This document shows positions 1 through 6,541 of a stretch of 6,627 bases of DNA, piece by piece. The translations under genes were made by a program, and so were the position numbers. Origin of the DNA: Wenzhouxiangella sp. (GTDB lineage: Bacteria; Pseudomonadota; Gammaproteobacteria; Xanthomonadales; Wenzhouxiangellaceae); NCBI GenBank assembly GCA_007121485.1, contig SKKM01000086.1:1-6627 (forward strand), written 5' to 3'. How positions within the stretch are numbered: the stretch's first letter is position 1; every line of letters begins with the position of its first letter. The notes under the pieces are model-generated. The model was not told the DNA's origin, did no database searches, and saw only the letters and a program-made list of their open reading frames with translations.

Positions 1-515
1 CCGCCGCCGGCCAGCAGCCGGGTTTCCATCAGGTTGGTCGCCACGCCCACATCGGCTGCCGCTTCCTCCACGCACTGCGAGACCGTGCGCACGCTGTGCC
101 CGGGCTTGAGTCCCGCGTCCCACAGCACCTGCACGAAGGCCTCGATGATGGCGGCCAGGTTCTGATCCGGACGCTCGCCGGTCTGCGAGTACAGGACCAG
201 CAGGTCGACGTCGGAGTGCGGGTGCAGCTCGCCGCGCCCGAAGCCGCCGACGGCGCACAGCTCCAGTTCCGTCGACACCGCGACCAGGCGGCGCCAGGCG
301 GCCAGCACCAGCTGCTCGACCACCCAGGCTCGGGCGTGCACCAACTCGCGGATATGGGTGCCGGCGGCGAACCGCGCCGACAGCTCACGGTCGGCCCGCT
401 CGCGCGAGGCCTTCAGGATCCGGGCCAGGGCCTGGGCGTCAGCGGGCAGATCGGCCAGCGTGGCCAGATCCAGGCAGCGGCGGGTGGCCGCCACGGCGCC
501 CAGGCGTTCGTTCAC
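1..515 (-). CDS. glnD: Bifunctional PII uridylyltransferase/uridylyl-removing enzyme GlnD, N-terminal part (partial)
   Basis: GlnD adds UMP to, and removes it from, the PII signal proteins (GlnB/GlnK) in response to glutamine, and so controls glutamine synthetase and nitrogen-regulated transcription in the cytoplasm. Reading the minus strand from a GTG at 515 gives 171 uninterrupted codons to the window edge. The nucleotidyltransferase signature is plain: GGFGRGELHPHSDVDLLVL begins at residue 90, with the metal-binding aspartates D102 and D104. Downstream blocks include LWDAGLKPGHSVRT and VATNLMETRLL, which match the known GlnD family closely. The HD hydrolase and ACT domains lie outside the window. 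The start overlaps the map stop codon (GTGA) and has no Shine-Dalgarno sequence, so translation probably depends on ribosomes finishing map. No ATG start is available near this position. The identity is very secure; the exact start is less so. Confidence 0.95.
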   Translation of the reverse strand, partial: MNERLGAVAATRRCLDLATLADLPADAQALARILKASRERADRELSARFAAGTHIRELVHARAWVVEQLVLAAWRRLVAVSTELELCAVGGFGRGELHPHSDVDLLVLYSQTGERPDQNLAAIIEAFVQVLWDAGLKPGHSVRTVSQCVEEAAADVGVATNLMETRLLAGG

Positions 516-1285
516 AGCGGGTCGTCGGGCAGCCGCGTGAGGACGTCGACGCCGTCGTCGGTGACCGCGAGGGTGTGCTCCCACTGCGCCGACAGGCTGC
601 GGTCGCGGGTGATCACGGTCCACTGGTCCGGTAGCAGCCGGGTTGCCGCCTTGCCCAGGTTGATCATGGGCTCGATGGTGAAGGTCATGCCGCGCTCCAG
701 CACCACGCCGGTACCCGGCCGGCCGTAGTGCAGGACCTGCGGCGGCTCGTGGAACACCCGCCCGATGCCGTGACCACAGTACTCGCGCACGACCGAGCAG
801 CGCTCGCCTTCGGCATAGGTCTGGATGGCATGCCCGATGTCGCCGAGGGTCACGCCCGGCCGCACCATTTCGATCCCGGTCAGCATGGCCTGGTGGGCGA
901 CCTCGCAGATCCGGCGCGCCTTGACCGAGGGTTCGCCGACGAAAAACATCTTGCTGGTATCGCCGTGCCAGCCGTTCTTGATCACGGTCACGTCGATATT
1001 CAGGATGTCGCCCTCTTTCAACACCTTGTCGCCGGGTATGCCGTGGCAGACCACGTGGTTGACCGAGGTGCAGATCGACTTCGGAAAGCCGCGGTAGTTG
1101 AGCGGCGCGGGCACGGCCTTGAGTTCGTCGACAATGTAGGCATGACAGAGGGCGTCGAGTTCGCCCGTCGTCACGCCGGGCTGCACGTGGTCACGGATCA
1201 TGCGCAGGACGCGCGCAGCCTGCTGGCCGGCAACCCGCATGGCTTCGATCTCTTCGGCGGTCTTGAGCTGGACGACTTCGTTCAT
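512..1285 (-). CDS. map: Type I methionine aminopeptidase
   Basis: This enzyme removes the initiator methionine from nascent proteins in the cytoplasm and is normally essential. The product is 257 residues, close to the roughly 264 of the E. coli enzyme, and has no N- or C-terminal extension domain. All five metal ligands of the pita-bread fold are visible: D98 (in NIDVTV), D109 (in HGDTSKMF), H172 (in EYCGHGIGR), E205 (in FTIEPM) and E236 (in SAQWEHT). The substrate-binding histidines H81 (VVCHGIP) and H179 (FHEPPQV) are also present. The frame stays open upstream to 1603, but homology to Map begins at MNEVVQLKTAEEI, which fits the ATG at 1285. An in-frame ATG at 1318 would add 11 residues of unrelated sequence and lies inside a possible -10 box. 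No strong ribosome site precedes either start. The stop overlaps the glnD start by four bases, a gene order common in Gammaproteobacteria. Confidence 0.97.
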   Translation of the reverse strand: MNEVVQLKTAEEIEAMRVAGQQAARVLRMIRDHVQPGVTTGELDALCHAYIVDELKAVPAPLNYRGFPKSICTSVNHVVCHGIPGDKVLKEGDILNIDVTVIKNGWHGDTSKMFFVGEPSVKARRICEVAHQAMLTGIEMVRPGVTLGDIGHAIQTYAEGERCSVVREYCGHGIGRVFHEPPQVLHYGRPGTGVVLERGMTFTIEPMINLGKAATRLLPDQWTVITRDRSLSAQWEHTLAVTDDGVDVLTRLPDDPL

Positions 1286-1316
1286 GCGAAGGCTTGCAGG
1301 ACGTGAAAAGCCCGTC

Positions 1317-1348
1317 ATTTTAACCGATGGCGGGGATTGGCCGATCAA
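1317..1348 (-). promoter_or_regulatory. Candidate promoter for map-glnD
   Basis: On the minus strand, TAAAAT (1322 to 1317) matches five of six bases of the sigma-70 -10 consensus. The best upstream -35-like hexamer, TTGATC (1348 to 1343), is 20 bases away, longer than the ideal 17. Transcription would begin near 1310 and leave a leader of about 25 bases before the map ATG at 1285. This assignment comes from pattern matching by eye only. Confidence 0.3.
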
Positions 1349-1376
1349 GCCCGCGAGGGCGTCGGACTCAAAGATA

Positions 1377-1393
1377 TGCCTTTTGGCACGTGC
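1377..1393. promoter_or_regulatory. Overlapping small palindromes in the map/efflux divergent region (possible operator)
   Basis: The interval holds TGCC-TTTT-GGCA (1377-1388) overlapping the perfect 8-base palindrome GCACGTGC (1386-1393), with TGCGCA (1391-1396) alongside. A -35-like TTGGCA (1383-1388) on the plus strand lies within it, but I see no convincing -10 box 16-18 bases downstream. The position between divergent map and efflux genes suits a repressor or activator site. No regulator gene is in the window, and palindromes this short also occur by chance in GC-rich DNA. Confidence 0.2.
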
Positions 1394-1453
1394 GCAGTGT
1401 CCGAACCTTTGAGAACATGCAAGCCTGACCTTAGTTGCAGCTGGACCTTGAAC

Positions 1454-2689
1454 GTGAAAGTTCTGCTCAAAATCGTGCTCCCCGCCGTGCTGATGATCGC
1501 CGGGTCGATTGCCGTGGTGATGATGCTGGCCGGCCAGCGTCCGCCGCCGCAGGAGCGCGAAACCATGGTTGCGGCGATGCTGGTCGACGTCATCATCGCC
1601 CAACCCAGCGACGGCTTTTTCATCGTCCAGTCCCAGGGCTCCGTGCAGCCGCGCACGCAGACTTCAGTGGCGGCCGAGGTCAGCGGTCGCATCGTGCGCC
1701 TGGGCGACAGCTTTACCGCCGGCGGTTTCTTCCGCGCCGGCGAGACCCTGGCCGAGATCGATCCCAGCGACTACGAGGCCGCCTTGCTGCAGGCCGAGGC
1801 CGACCTGGCCTCGGCGCGTTCGCGCCTGGCCGACGAGGAAGCGCGCTCGGAGCAGGCCCGCCGCGACTGGCAACGGCTGCACGGCACCGAGCGCGAGCCC
1901 AGCGACCTGGTGCTGCGCCTGCCGCAGGTCGACGGCGCAAGAGCCGCCGGGCTGGCCGCTGAAGCCGGCGTGCTGCGCGCCCGCCGCAACCTGGAGCGCA
2001 CCCGCATCAGCCTGCCCTTCGACGGCATGGTGCGCACGCGCCAGGTCGACCTCGGGCAGTTCGTCTCGACGGGAACGCCACTGGGCGTGGTATTCGCCGT
2101 CGACGTCGCCGAGATCCGCCTGTCGCTGTCGGACCAGGAACTGGCCTTTCTCGATCTGCCGGCGCCCGGCGCCACCACCAGCGACCAGGGCATTCCAGTC
2201 ACGCTGTCCGGCTCGGTGGCGGGCCGGCGCGGCAGTTGGGATGCGCGCATCGTGCGCACCGAAGGCGTGGTCGACGAAAGTACCCGCCTGGTCAACGCGG
2301 TCGCGGTCGTCGAAGACCCCTACGGCCTGCTCGGCACACGGCGTGAACTGCCGCTGCCCATGGGCACCTTCGTCCGGGCCGACATCCAGGGCCGGGCCTC
2401 GGCCGGGCTGATCGAGCTGCCGCGCTCGGCCCTGCGCGAGAACAACACGGTGTTTCTGGCCAATGACCAGGACCAGCTGGAGGTGCGCTCGGTTGAGCTG
2501 ATGCGCGCCACGGCCCAGCGCGCCTACGTGCGCAACTCGCTCAAGGAGGGCGACCGGGTCATCACCACGGCCATCCAGGCGCCGATTCCAGGGCTGCCGC
2601 TGCGAGTCCGGGACACGGTGGAGGAGCGGCCGCAGCTGCGCATCCTGCCGGACGAATCCGGCCTGGCCAGCTTCGGTGACGCGCCATGA
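1454..2689 (+). CDS. RND efflux periplasmic adaptor subunit (membrane fusion protein, HlyD/AcrA-like)
   Basis: This protein is the periplasmic adaptor that should link the inner-membrane RND pump encoded next to it to an outer-membrane channel. From a GTG start it has 411 residues. Residues 2-26 form one hydrophobic anchor after a lysine-containing start. Residues 68-103 are the first half of a lipoyl/barrel-sandwich domain (SVAAEVSGRIVRLGDSF...GETLAEID). Residues 105-182 are an Ala/Arg/Glu-rich coiled-coil hairpin, and residues 183-215 the second lipoyl half (TRISLPFDGMVRTRQVDLGQ). Residues 216-312 fit the beta-barrel and 313-385 the membrane-proximal domain. The start is uncertain: GTG 1454 places the hydrophobic anchor directly at the N-terminus, as usual for the family. 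TTG 1448 and ATG 1376 are in-frame alternatives, the latter adding a 26-residue hydrophilic, Cys-containing extension unlike adaptors. The stop overlaps the transporter start (ATGA), implying translational coupling. The substrate cannot be inferred. Confidence 0.9.
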   Translation: MKVLLKIVLPAVLMIAGSIAVVMMLAGQRPPPQERETMVAAMLVDVIIAQPSDGFFIVQSQGSVQPRTQTSVAAEVSGRIVRLGDSFTAGGFFRAGETLAEIDPSDYEAALLQAEADLASARSRLADEEARSEQARRDWQRLHGTEREPSDLVLRLPQVDGARAAGLAAEAGVLRARRNLERTRISLPFDGMVRTRQVDLGQFVSTGTPLGVVFAVDVAEIRLSLSDQELAFLDLPAPGATTSDQGIPVTLSGSVAGRRGSWDARIVRTEGVVDESTRLVNAVAVVEDPYGLLGTRRELPLPMGTFVRADIQGRASAGLIELPRSALRENNTVFLANDQDQLEVRSVELMRATAQRAYVRNSLKEGDRVITTAIQAPIPGLPLRVRDTVEERPQLRILPDESGLASFGDAP

Positions 2690-5600
2690 TCGAGGCACAG
2701 CGCAACTGGTACGGCAACATCATCGCCTGGTTCGCCCACAACCCGGTCGCGGCCAACCTGTTGATGGTGGTCCTGCTGGCCGGCGGCCTGTATTCGGCCA
2801 TCACCATCAGCAAGGAGGTCATGCCGCGGGTCGAGACCAACCTTGTCACGGTAACCGTACCCTTCCGCGGCGGCACGCCGCGCGACGTCGAGCAAGGCGT
2901 GCTGATTCCCATTGAGGAAGCCATCCAGGACCTCGACGGCGTGCGCGAGATCATCTCCACCGCGCGCGAAGGCTTCGGCACGGTCACGGTCGAGGTCGAG
3001 GCCGGCTACAACGTCCTCGAAGTCTTCGACAACATCCAGAGCCGGGTCGACTCGATCGCCACTTTCCCGGCTGAAACCGAACGACCGCGCTTCCGCCGGG
3101 CCACCTGGAGCCAGAACGTCATCTGGGTCTCGGTGTTCGGCGACGTGCCGGAACGCACACTAAAGGAAGCCGCCCGCCAGATCCGCGACGACATCACCGC
3201 CCTGCCCTCGGTCTCACGCGCCGAGCTGTCCGGTGCGCGGCCTTATGAAATTGCCATCGAGGTCAGCGAGCAGACCCTGCTCGCCTTCGACATGACCTTG
3301 GGCGAAGTGGCCCAGGCCATCCGCCGCTCCTCGCTGGATCTGCCGGGCGGCCGCATCCAGACCACCGGCGGCGACATCCTGGTGCGCACGGTGGGCCAGG
3401 CCTATGTGGCGGCCGACTTCGAGGACATCGTCATCCGCACCAACCCCGACGGCAGCCGTCTGCGCGTGCGCGATATCGCCGAAATCCGCGACGGCTTCAT
3501 TGAGCGCGAGTTCTATGCCCGTCACAACGGCCAGCCGGGCATCGCGGTGCGCGTGTTGAGCGTGGGCGACCAGGATGCGCTGGCGGTCTCGCGCGAGGTG
3601 CGCGAATACATCGGCAACATGCAGGACGCCCTGCCGGCCGGCATCAGCGTGGACTACTGGGCCGACCTGTCCTACATGCTGCGCGGCCGCATCGAGATGA
3701 TGGGCAAGAACCTGGCCGCCGGGGCCTTCCTGGTGTTCCTGATCCTGACCCTGTTCCTGCGCCTGAAGCTGGCCTTCTGGGTGATGGTCGGCCTGCTGAC
3801 GGCCTTCATGGGCACGCTGTGGCTGCTGCCGACGGTCGGAGTCACCGTCAACATGATCAGCCTGTTCGGCTTCCTGGTCGTGCTGGGGATCGTGGTCGAC
3901 GATGCCATCATCATGGGCGAATCGGCCTACACGGAAATCCGCAACAAGGGCCATTCGGTCGAAAACGTGGTCAACGGCGTGCACAAGGTCGCCGTCCCGG
4001 CCACCTTCGGCGTGCTGACCACCATCGCCGCCTTCACGCCCATCCTGCTGGTCTCGGGCGTGCAGGGCCAGTTCTTTGCCGCCATCGGCTGGGTGGTCGT
4101 GCTGGCCCTGCTGATGTCGCTGGTCGAGTCCAAGCTGATCCTTCCGGCCCACTTGGCGCACATGCGCATCAAGAAGTACGAGCCGGATACCACCAATCGT
4201 TTCATCCGCTTCCAGCGCGGCTTTTCCGATGGGCTGTACAAGCTGGTCGACAAGATCTACCTGCCCTCGCTGGAAGTTTTCCTGAAGCATCGCTACCTGG
4301 CGTTGGCCGGCTTCATCTCGATTCTCATTCTCTCGGTCGGACTGATCGTCGGCGGGCTGGTCCGCGTCGTCTGGTTTCCGGACATTGCCAGCGACTTCAT
4401 GGAAGCCAACCTGGAAATGAACGAGGGCACGCCCGCTGCGGTCACCCATGCCAATATCGACCTGCTCATCGAGCGCCTGGCCCGGGCTGACGCGCGCATC
4501 CAGCAGGAGCGGGGTTTCGACGCACCGGTGGTGCGCACGACTTTCGCCTGGGCCCAGTCGGATGTGGCCGGCGGCATCCTGGTCGAATTGTCCCGGGACG
4601 AAGACAACCGCGTCAGCACGCGCGAGCTGGAGCGCGTCTGGCGCGAGGAAGTCGGCGATATCCCCGGCGTGCGCACCCTGCAGATCGGCGGCGCCGGCGG
4701 ACCCGGGGGTGACGGCCCCGATCTCAGCTTCCAGCTGGTCGGGCGCGACCTCGACCAGCTGCAGGCCGCGGCGGCCGAGCTGGAATCGCGGGTGCGCGCC
4801 TTCGAAGGCACCTACGATATCCGCAACTCCTTCGAAGGCGGCACGCGCGAGCTGCAGCTCAACATCCTGCCCGAGGCCGAGGCCCTGGGCCTGAGCCAGC
4901 AGGACCTGGCCCGCCAGGTGCGCCAGGCCTTTTTCGGTGAGGAAGTCCAGCGCATCCAGCGCGGCCAGGACGATGTGCGCGTGATGGTGCGCTTCCCGCG
5001 CGAAGAGCGCAGCTCGGAGGGCTACCTGGAGACCATGCGCATTCGCACGCCGGGCGGTGATGCGGTGCCCTTCAGCGCCGTGGCCGAGGTCGCCGTCGGC
5101 ACCACGCCGGCCAGCATCCGCCGCTTCGACCGCGAGCGCTCGATCAGCGTGACGGCGCGCGTGGACAAGGAGGCCGCCGAGCCCGGACGCATCGCCACCG
5201 AGCTGCGCGAGGTTCACCTGCCGGAAATCCTGTCCGGTTATCCCACCGTACGCTACCGCCTGGGCGGGGCGACGCGCAGCCAGCAGGAACTGCAGCGCGA
5301 CCTGCTGTGGGGCACGGCCTTCGCCCTGTTCCTGATCTACTCGCTGATCGCCATCCCGCTGAAGTCCTACCTGCAGCCGTTGCTGATCATGTCGGTCATC
5401 CCCTTCGGCATGATCGGCGCGATCATTGGCCACTGGATGCTGGGCATGCCGCTGTCCCTGCTGAGCATGTTCGGCATCATTGCCCTGGCCGGGGTGGTGG
5501 TCAACGACAGCCTGATCCTGGTTGACTTCGTCAACCGCCACCGGCGGGCCGGCCAGAGCCGGATCGAGGCGGCGCTCAAGGCCACCCGGGCACGATTCCG

Positions 5601-5847
5601 CGCCATCATCCTGACCTCGATGACCACCTTCCTGGGGCTGGCCCCGATCGTGTTCTTCGAAACCAGCTTCCAGGCCCAGCTGGTGATCCCCATGGCCGTG
5701 TCGCTGGCCTTCGGCATCGTGTTCGCCACGGTGATCACTCTGGGACTGATCCCGATCCTTTACCTGATCGGCGATGACCTGGTCAGGCTGCTTCAGCGCA
5801 TGCTCGGCCGCGAACGGCACGGAATGGTGGAGATGGGACAGGCCTGA
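2686..5847 (+). CDS. RND family efflux transporter permease (AcrB/HAE-like)
   Basis: This is the proton-driven inner-membrane pump of a tripartite export system. At 1053 residues it matches the usual RND length and has the duplicated layout: TM1 near 20-40, a periplasmic porter loop 41-338, TM2-TM6 near 342-490, TM7 near 536-560, a second porter loop 561-868, and TM8-TM12 near 871-1028. The porter start (MPRVETNLVTVTVPFRGGTP) and the glycine-rich segment 668-678 are typical. TM4 carries the proton-relay pair D405-D406 (GIVVDDAIIMGES). TM10 reads GVVVNDSLILVDFVN, so N940-D941 stands where AcrB has K940-N941. The ATG overlaps the adaptor stop, with a weak GGTGA ribosome site at 2675-2679. The family is sure. 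The sequence suggests a divergent HAE-like clade rather than a metal pump of the CusA type, and the substrate is unknown. There is no room for a terminator after the gene, because the next gene ends at the adjacent base. Confidence 0.96.
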   Translation: MIEAQRNWYGNIIAWFAHNPVAANLLMVVLLAGGLYSAITISKEVMPRVETNLVTVTVPFRGGTPRDVEQGVLIPIEEAIQDLDGVREIISTAREGFGTVTVEVEAGYNVLEVFDNIQSRVDSIATFPAETERPRFRRATWSQNVIWVSVFGDVPERTLKEAARQIRDDITALPSVSRAELSGARPYEIAIEVSEQTLLAFDMTLGEVAQAIRRSSLDLPGGRIQTTGGDILVRTVGQAYVAADFEDIVIRTNPDGSRLRVRDIAEIRDGFIEREFYARHNGQPGIAVRVLSVGDQDALAVSREVREYIGNMQDALPAGISVDYWADLSYMLRGRIEMMGKNLAAGAFLVFLILTLFLRLKLAFWVMVGLLTAFMGTLWLLPTVGVTVNMISLFGFLVVLGIVVDDAIIMGESAYTEIRNKGHSVENVVNGVHKVAVPATFGVLTTIAAFTPILLVSGVQGQFFAAIGWVVVLALLMSLVESKLILPAHLAHMRIKKYEPDTTNRFIRFQRGFSDGLYKLVDKIYLPSLEVFLKHRYLALAGFISILILSVGLIVGGLVRVVWFPDIASDFMEANLEMNEGTPAAVTHANIDLLIERLARADARIQQERGFDAPVVRTTFAWAQSDVAGGILVELSRDEDNRVSTRELERVWREEVGDIPGVRTLQIGGAGGPGGDGPDLSFQLVGRDLDQLQAAAAELESRVRAFEGTYDIRNSFEGGTRELQLNILPEAEALGLSQQDLARQVRQAFFGEEVQRIQRGQDDVRVMVRFPREERSSEGYLETMRIRTPGGDAVPFSAVAEVAVGTTPASIRRFDRERSISVTARVDKEAAEPGRIATELREVHLPEILSGYPTVRYRLGGATRSQQELQRDLLWGTAFALFLIYSLIAIPLKSYLQPLLIMSVIPFGMIGAIIGHWMLGMPLSLLSMFGIIALAGVVVNDSLILVDFVNRHRRAGQSRIEAALKATRARFRAIILTSMTTFLGLAPIVFFETSFQAQLVIPMAVSLAFGIVFATVITLGLIPILYLIGDDLVRLLQRMLGRERHGMVEMGQA

Positions 5848-5850
5848 TCA
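5845..5850. other. Abutting convergent stop codons (TGATCA)
   Basis: The plus-strand RND gene ends with TGA at 5845-5847 and the minus-strand hydroxylase gene ends with TGA, read as TCA, at 5848-5850. The convergent genes therefore have zero intergenic bases and meet in a perfect palindrome. Any transcription terminator for either gene must lie inside the coding region of the other. Confidence 0.95.
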
Positions 5851-6489
5851 GGCGCGGGTGCCGAACAGCCAGTCGCCAATGGGATAGGTGATGTTGAAGT
5901 TGCGCGACGCCATCAGCGTGGTGTCGTGGTGCACGTGATGCAGCCGGCGCAGGCGCTTGAGAAACGGCAACTCCAGCCAGCGCGAGTCCTCGGGCAGGTG
6001 GTAGGCCAGGTGCAGCAGCTCGTAGTTCAGGTAGTAGAACAGGCCGGTGGCGACGAACAGCCAGGCGACGTTGGCGCTGAACAGCCAGGCCAGCAGCAGC
6101 GCCACCGGCGTGGCGAAGACGCCGAAGAAGAAGATCATCAGGATCGGCGGGAACAGCACCGCCTTGGCATCGCGCCAGCCATCCAGGGCCATTCGGTCGC
6201 GGGTGAAGAAGACATGGTGCTGGCCGGCGTGGCGCTTGTAGATCAGGCCCAGCCCGGGCACCTTGCGGTGCATCACGAAGCGGTGGCCCAGGTATTCGGC
6301 CAGGTTGGCATACAGGAAGGCCAGGGGCACGGTCAGCCACTCCAGCGGCCTGACCTGGTCCAACTGCCCGAGGCACAGCATGATCCCGCCGAGGCTGAAG
6401 ACCAGCACGAAGGCCAGGTGCGCGCGGCCCGAGTAATTCTTACCGACGTGGCGTTCGCGATACTGCTGACGAAATTCTTCCGTTTTCAT
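5848..6489 (-). CDS. Sterol desaturase/fatty acid hydroxylase family membrane protein
   Basis: Members of this superfamily are membrane-bound di-iron oxygenases that hydroxylate or desaturate lipid, sterol or carotenoid chains. The 213-residue product carries the histidine boxes that bind the metals: H69-RFVM-H74, H87-AGQ-H91-H92, H160-LAY-H164 and H184-H185-V-H187-H188. The tail NFNITYPIGDWLFGT is typical of the family. Hydrophobic stretches near residues 24-42, 48-66, 110-136 and 138-157 fit an integral inner-membrane protein with cytoplasmic histidines. I chose ATG 6489, with a modest AGGT 10 bases upstream; a TTG at 6507 would add six residues. The gene is convergent with the RND transporter, with stop codons touching, and divergent from the patatin-like gene. 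The specific substrate is unknown; fatty acyl chains are a guess, and a carotenoid or sterol role cannot be excluded. Confidence 0.88.
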   Translation of the reverse strand: MKTEEFRQQYRERHVGKNYSGRAHLAFVLVFSLGGIMLCLGQLDQVRPLEWLTVPLAFLYANLAEYLGHRFVMHRKVPGLGLIYKRHAGQHHVFFTRDRMALDGWRDAKAVLFPPILMIFFFGVFATPVALLLAWLFSANVAWLFVATGLFYYLNYELLHLAYHLPEDSRWLELPFLKRLRRLHHVHHDTTLMASRNFNITYPIGDWLFGTRA

Positions 6490-6507
6490 GCGCACAGCGA
6501 CCTGCAA

Positions 6508-6535
6508 TTCCCAGCACCTCGATTTTCTCTAGAAT
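6508..6535 (+). promoter_or_regulatory. Candidate promoter for the patatin-like gene, possibly giving a leaderless mRNA
   Basis: TTCCCA (6508-6513, four of six matches to the -35 consensus) and TAGAAT (6530-6535, five of six to the -10) are 16 bases apart. The expected transcription start, about seven bases past the -10 box, falls at or beside the A of the ATG at 6542. The complementary strand reads TATTCT (6536 to 6531), a weaker -10-like match facing the hydroxylase gene, so the two divergent promoters may overlap. These matches were made by eye only. Confidence 0.4.
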
Positions 6536-6541
6536 AACGTC

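Noticed and set aside
96..728. A 210-residue plus-strand open frame across glnD and the end of map.
   Set aside because: It is antisense to the clear GlnD nucleotidyltransferase sequence and the Map C-terminus, and its translation resembles no protein I know.
728..1306. A 192-residue plus-strand open frame across map.
   Set aside because: Map in the opposite strand has all its metal ligands. This frame is a shadow produced by GC-biased codon usage.
1286..1603. An upstream extension of map in the same frame, up to 106 extra residues.
   Set aside because: It would overlap the start of the divergent adaptor gene, has no Map homology, and contains a likely promoter.
1664..2698. A 344-residue minus-strand open frame opposite the adaptor gene.
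   Set aside because: It is low-complexity with no family features, and the plus-strand adaptor explains the region, including lipoyl and coiled-coil domains.
4687..4719. A glycine-rich stretch in the second porter loop of the RND pump (residues 668-678), considered as a possible repeat or insertion.
   Set aside because: It is short, in frame, and similar flexible glycine loops are common at this position in RND proteins.
3214..5820. An 868-residue open frame on the minus strand, antisense to the RND gene.
   Set aside because: Its product is His/Asp/Gln-rich with no recognisable domain, as expected from reading a GC-rich membrane-protein gene backwards. The plus-strand frame has full-length RND homology with conserved motifs throughout.
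5926..6537. A 203-residue plus-strand open frame over the hydroxylase gene.
   Set aside because: The minus-strand frame contains the conserved histidine boxes. This product is Gln/Val-rich shadow sequence without domains.
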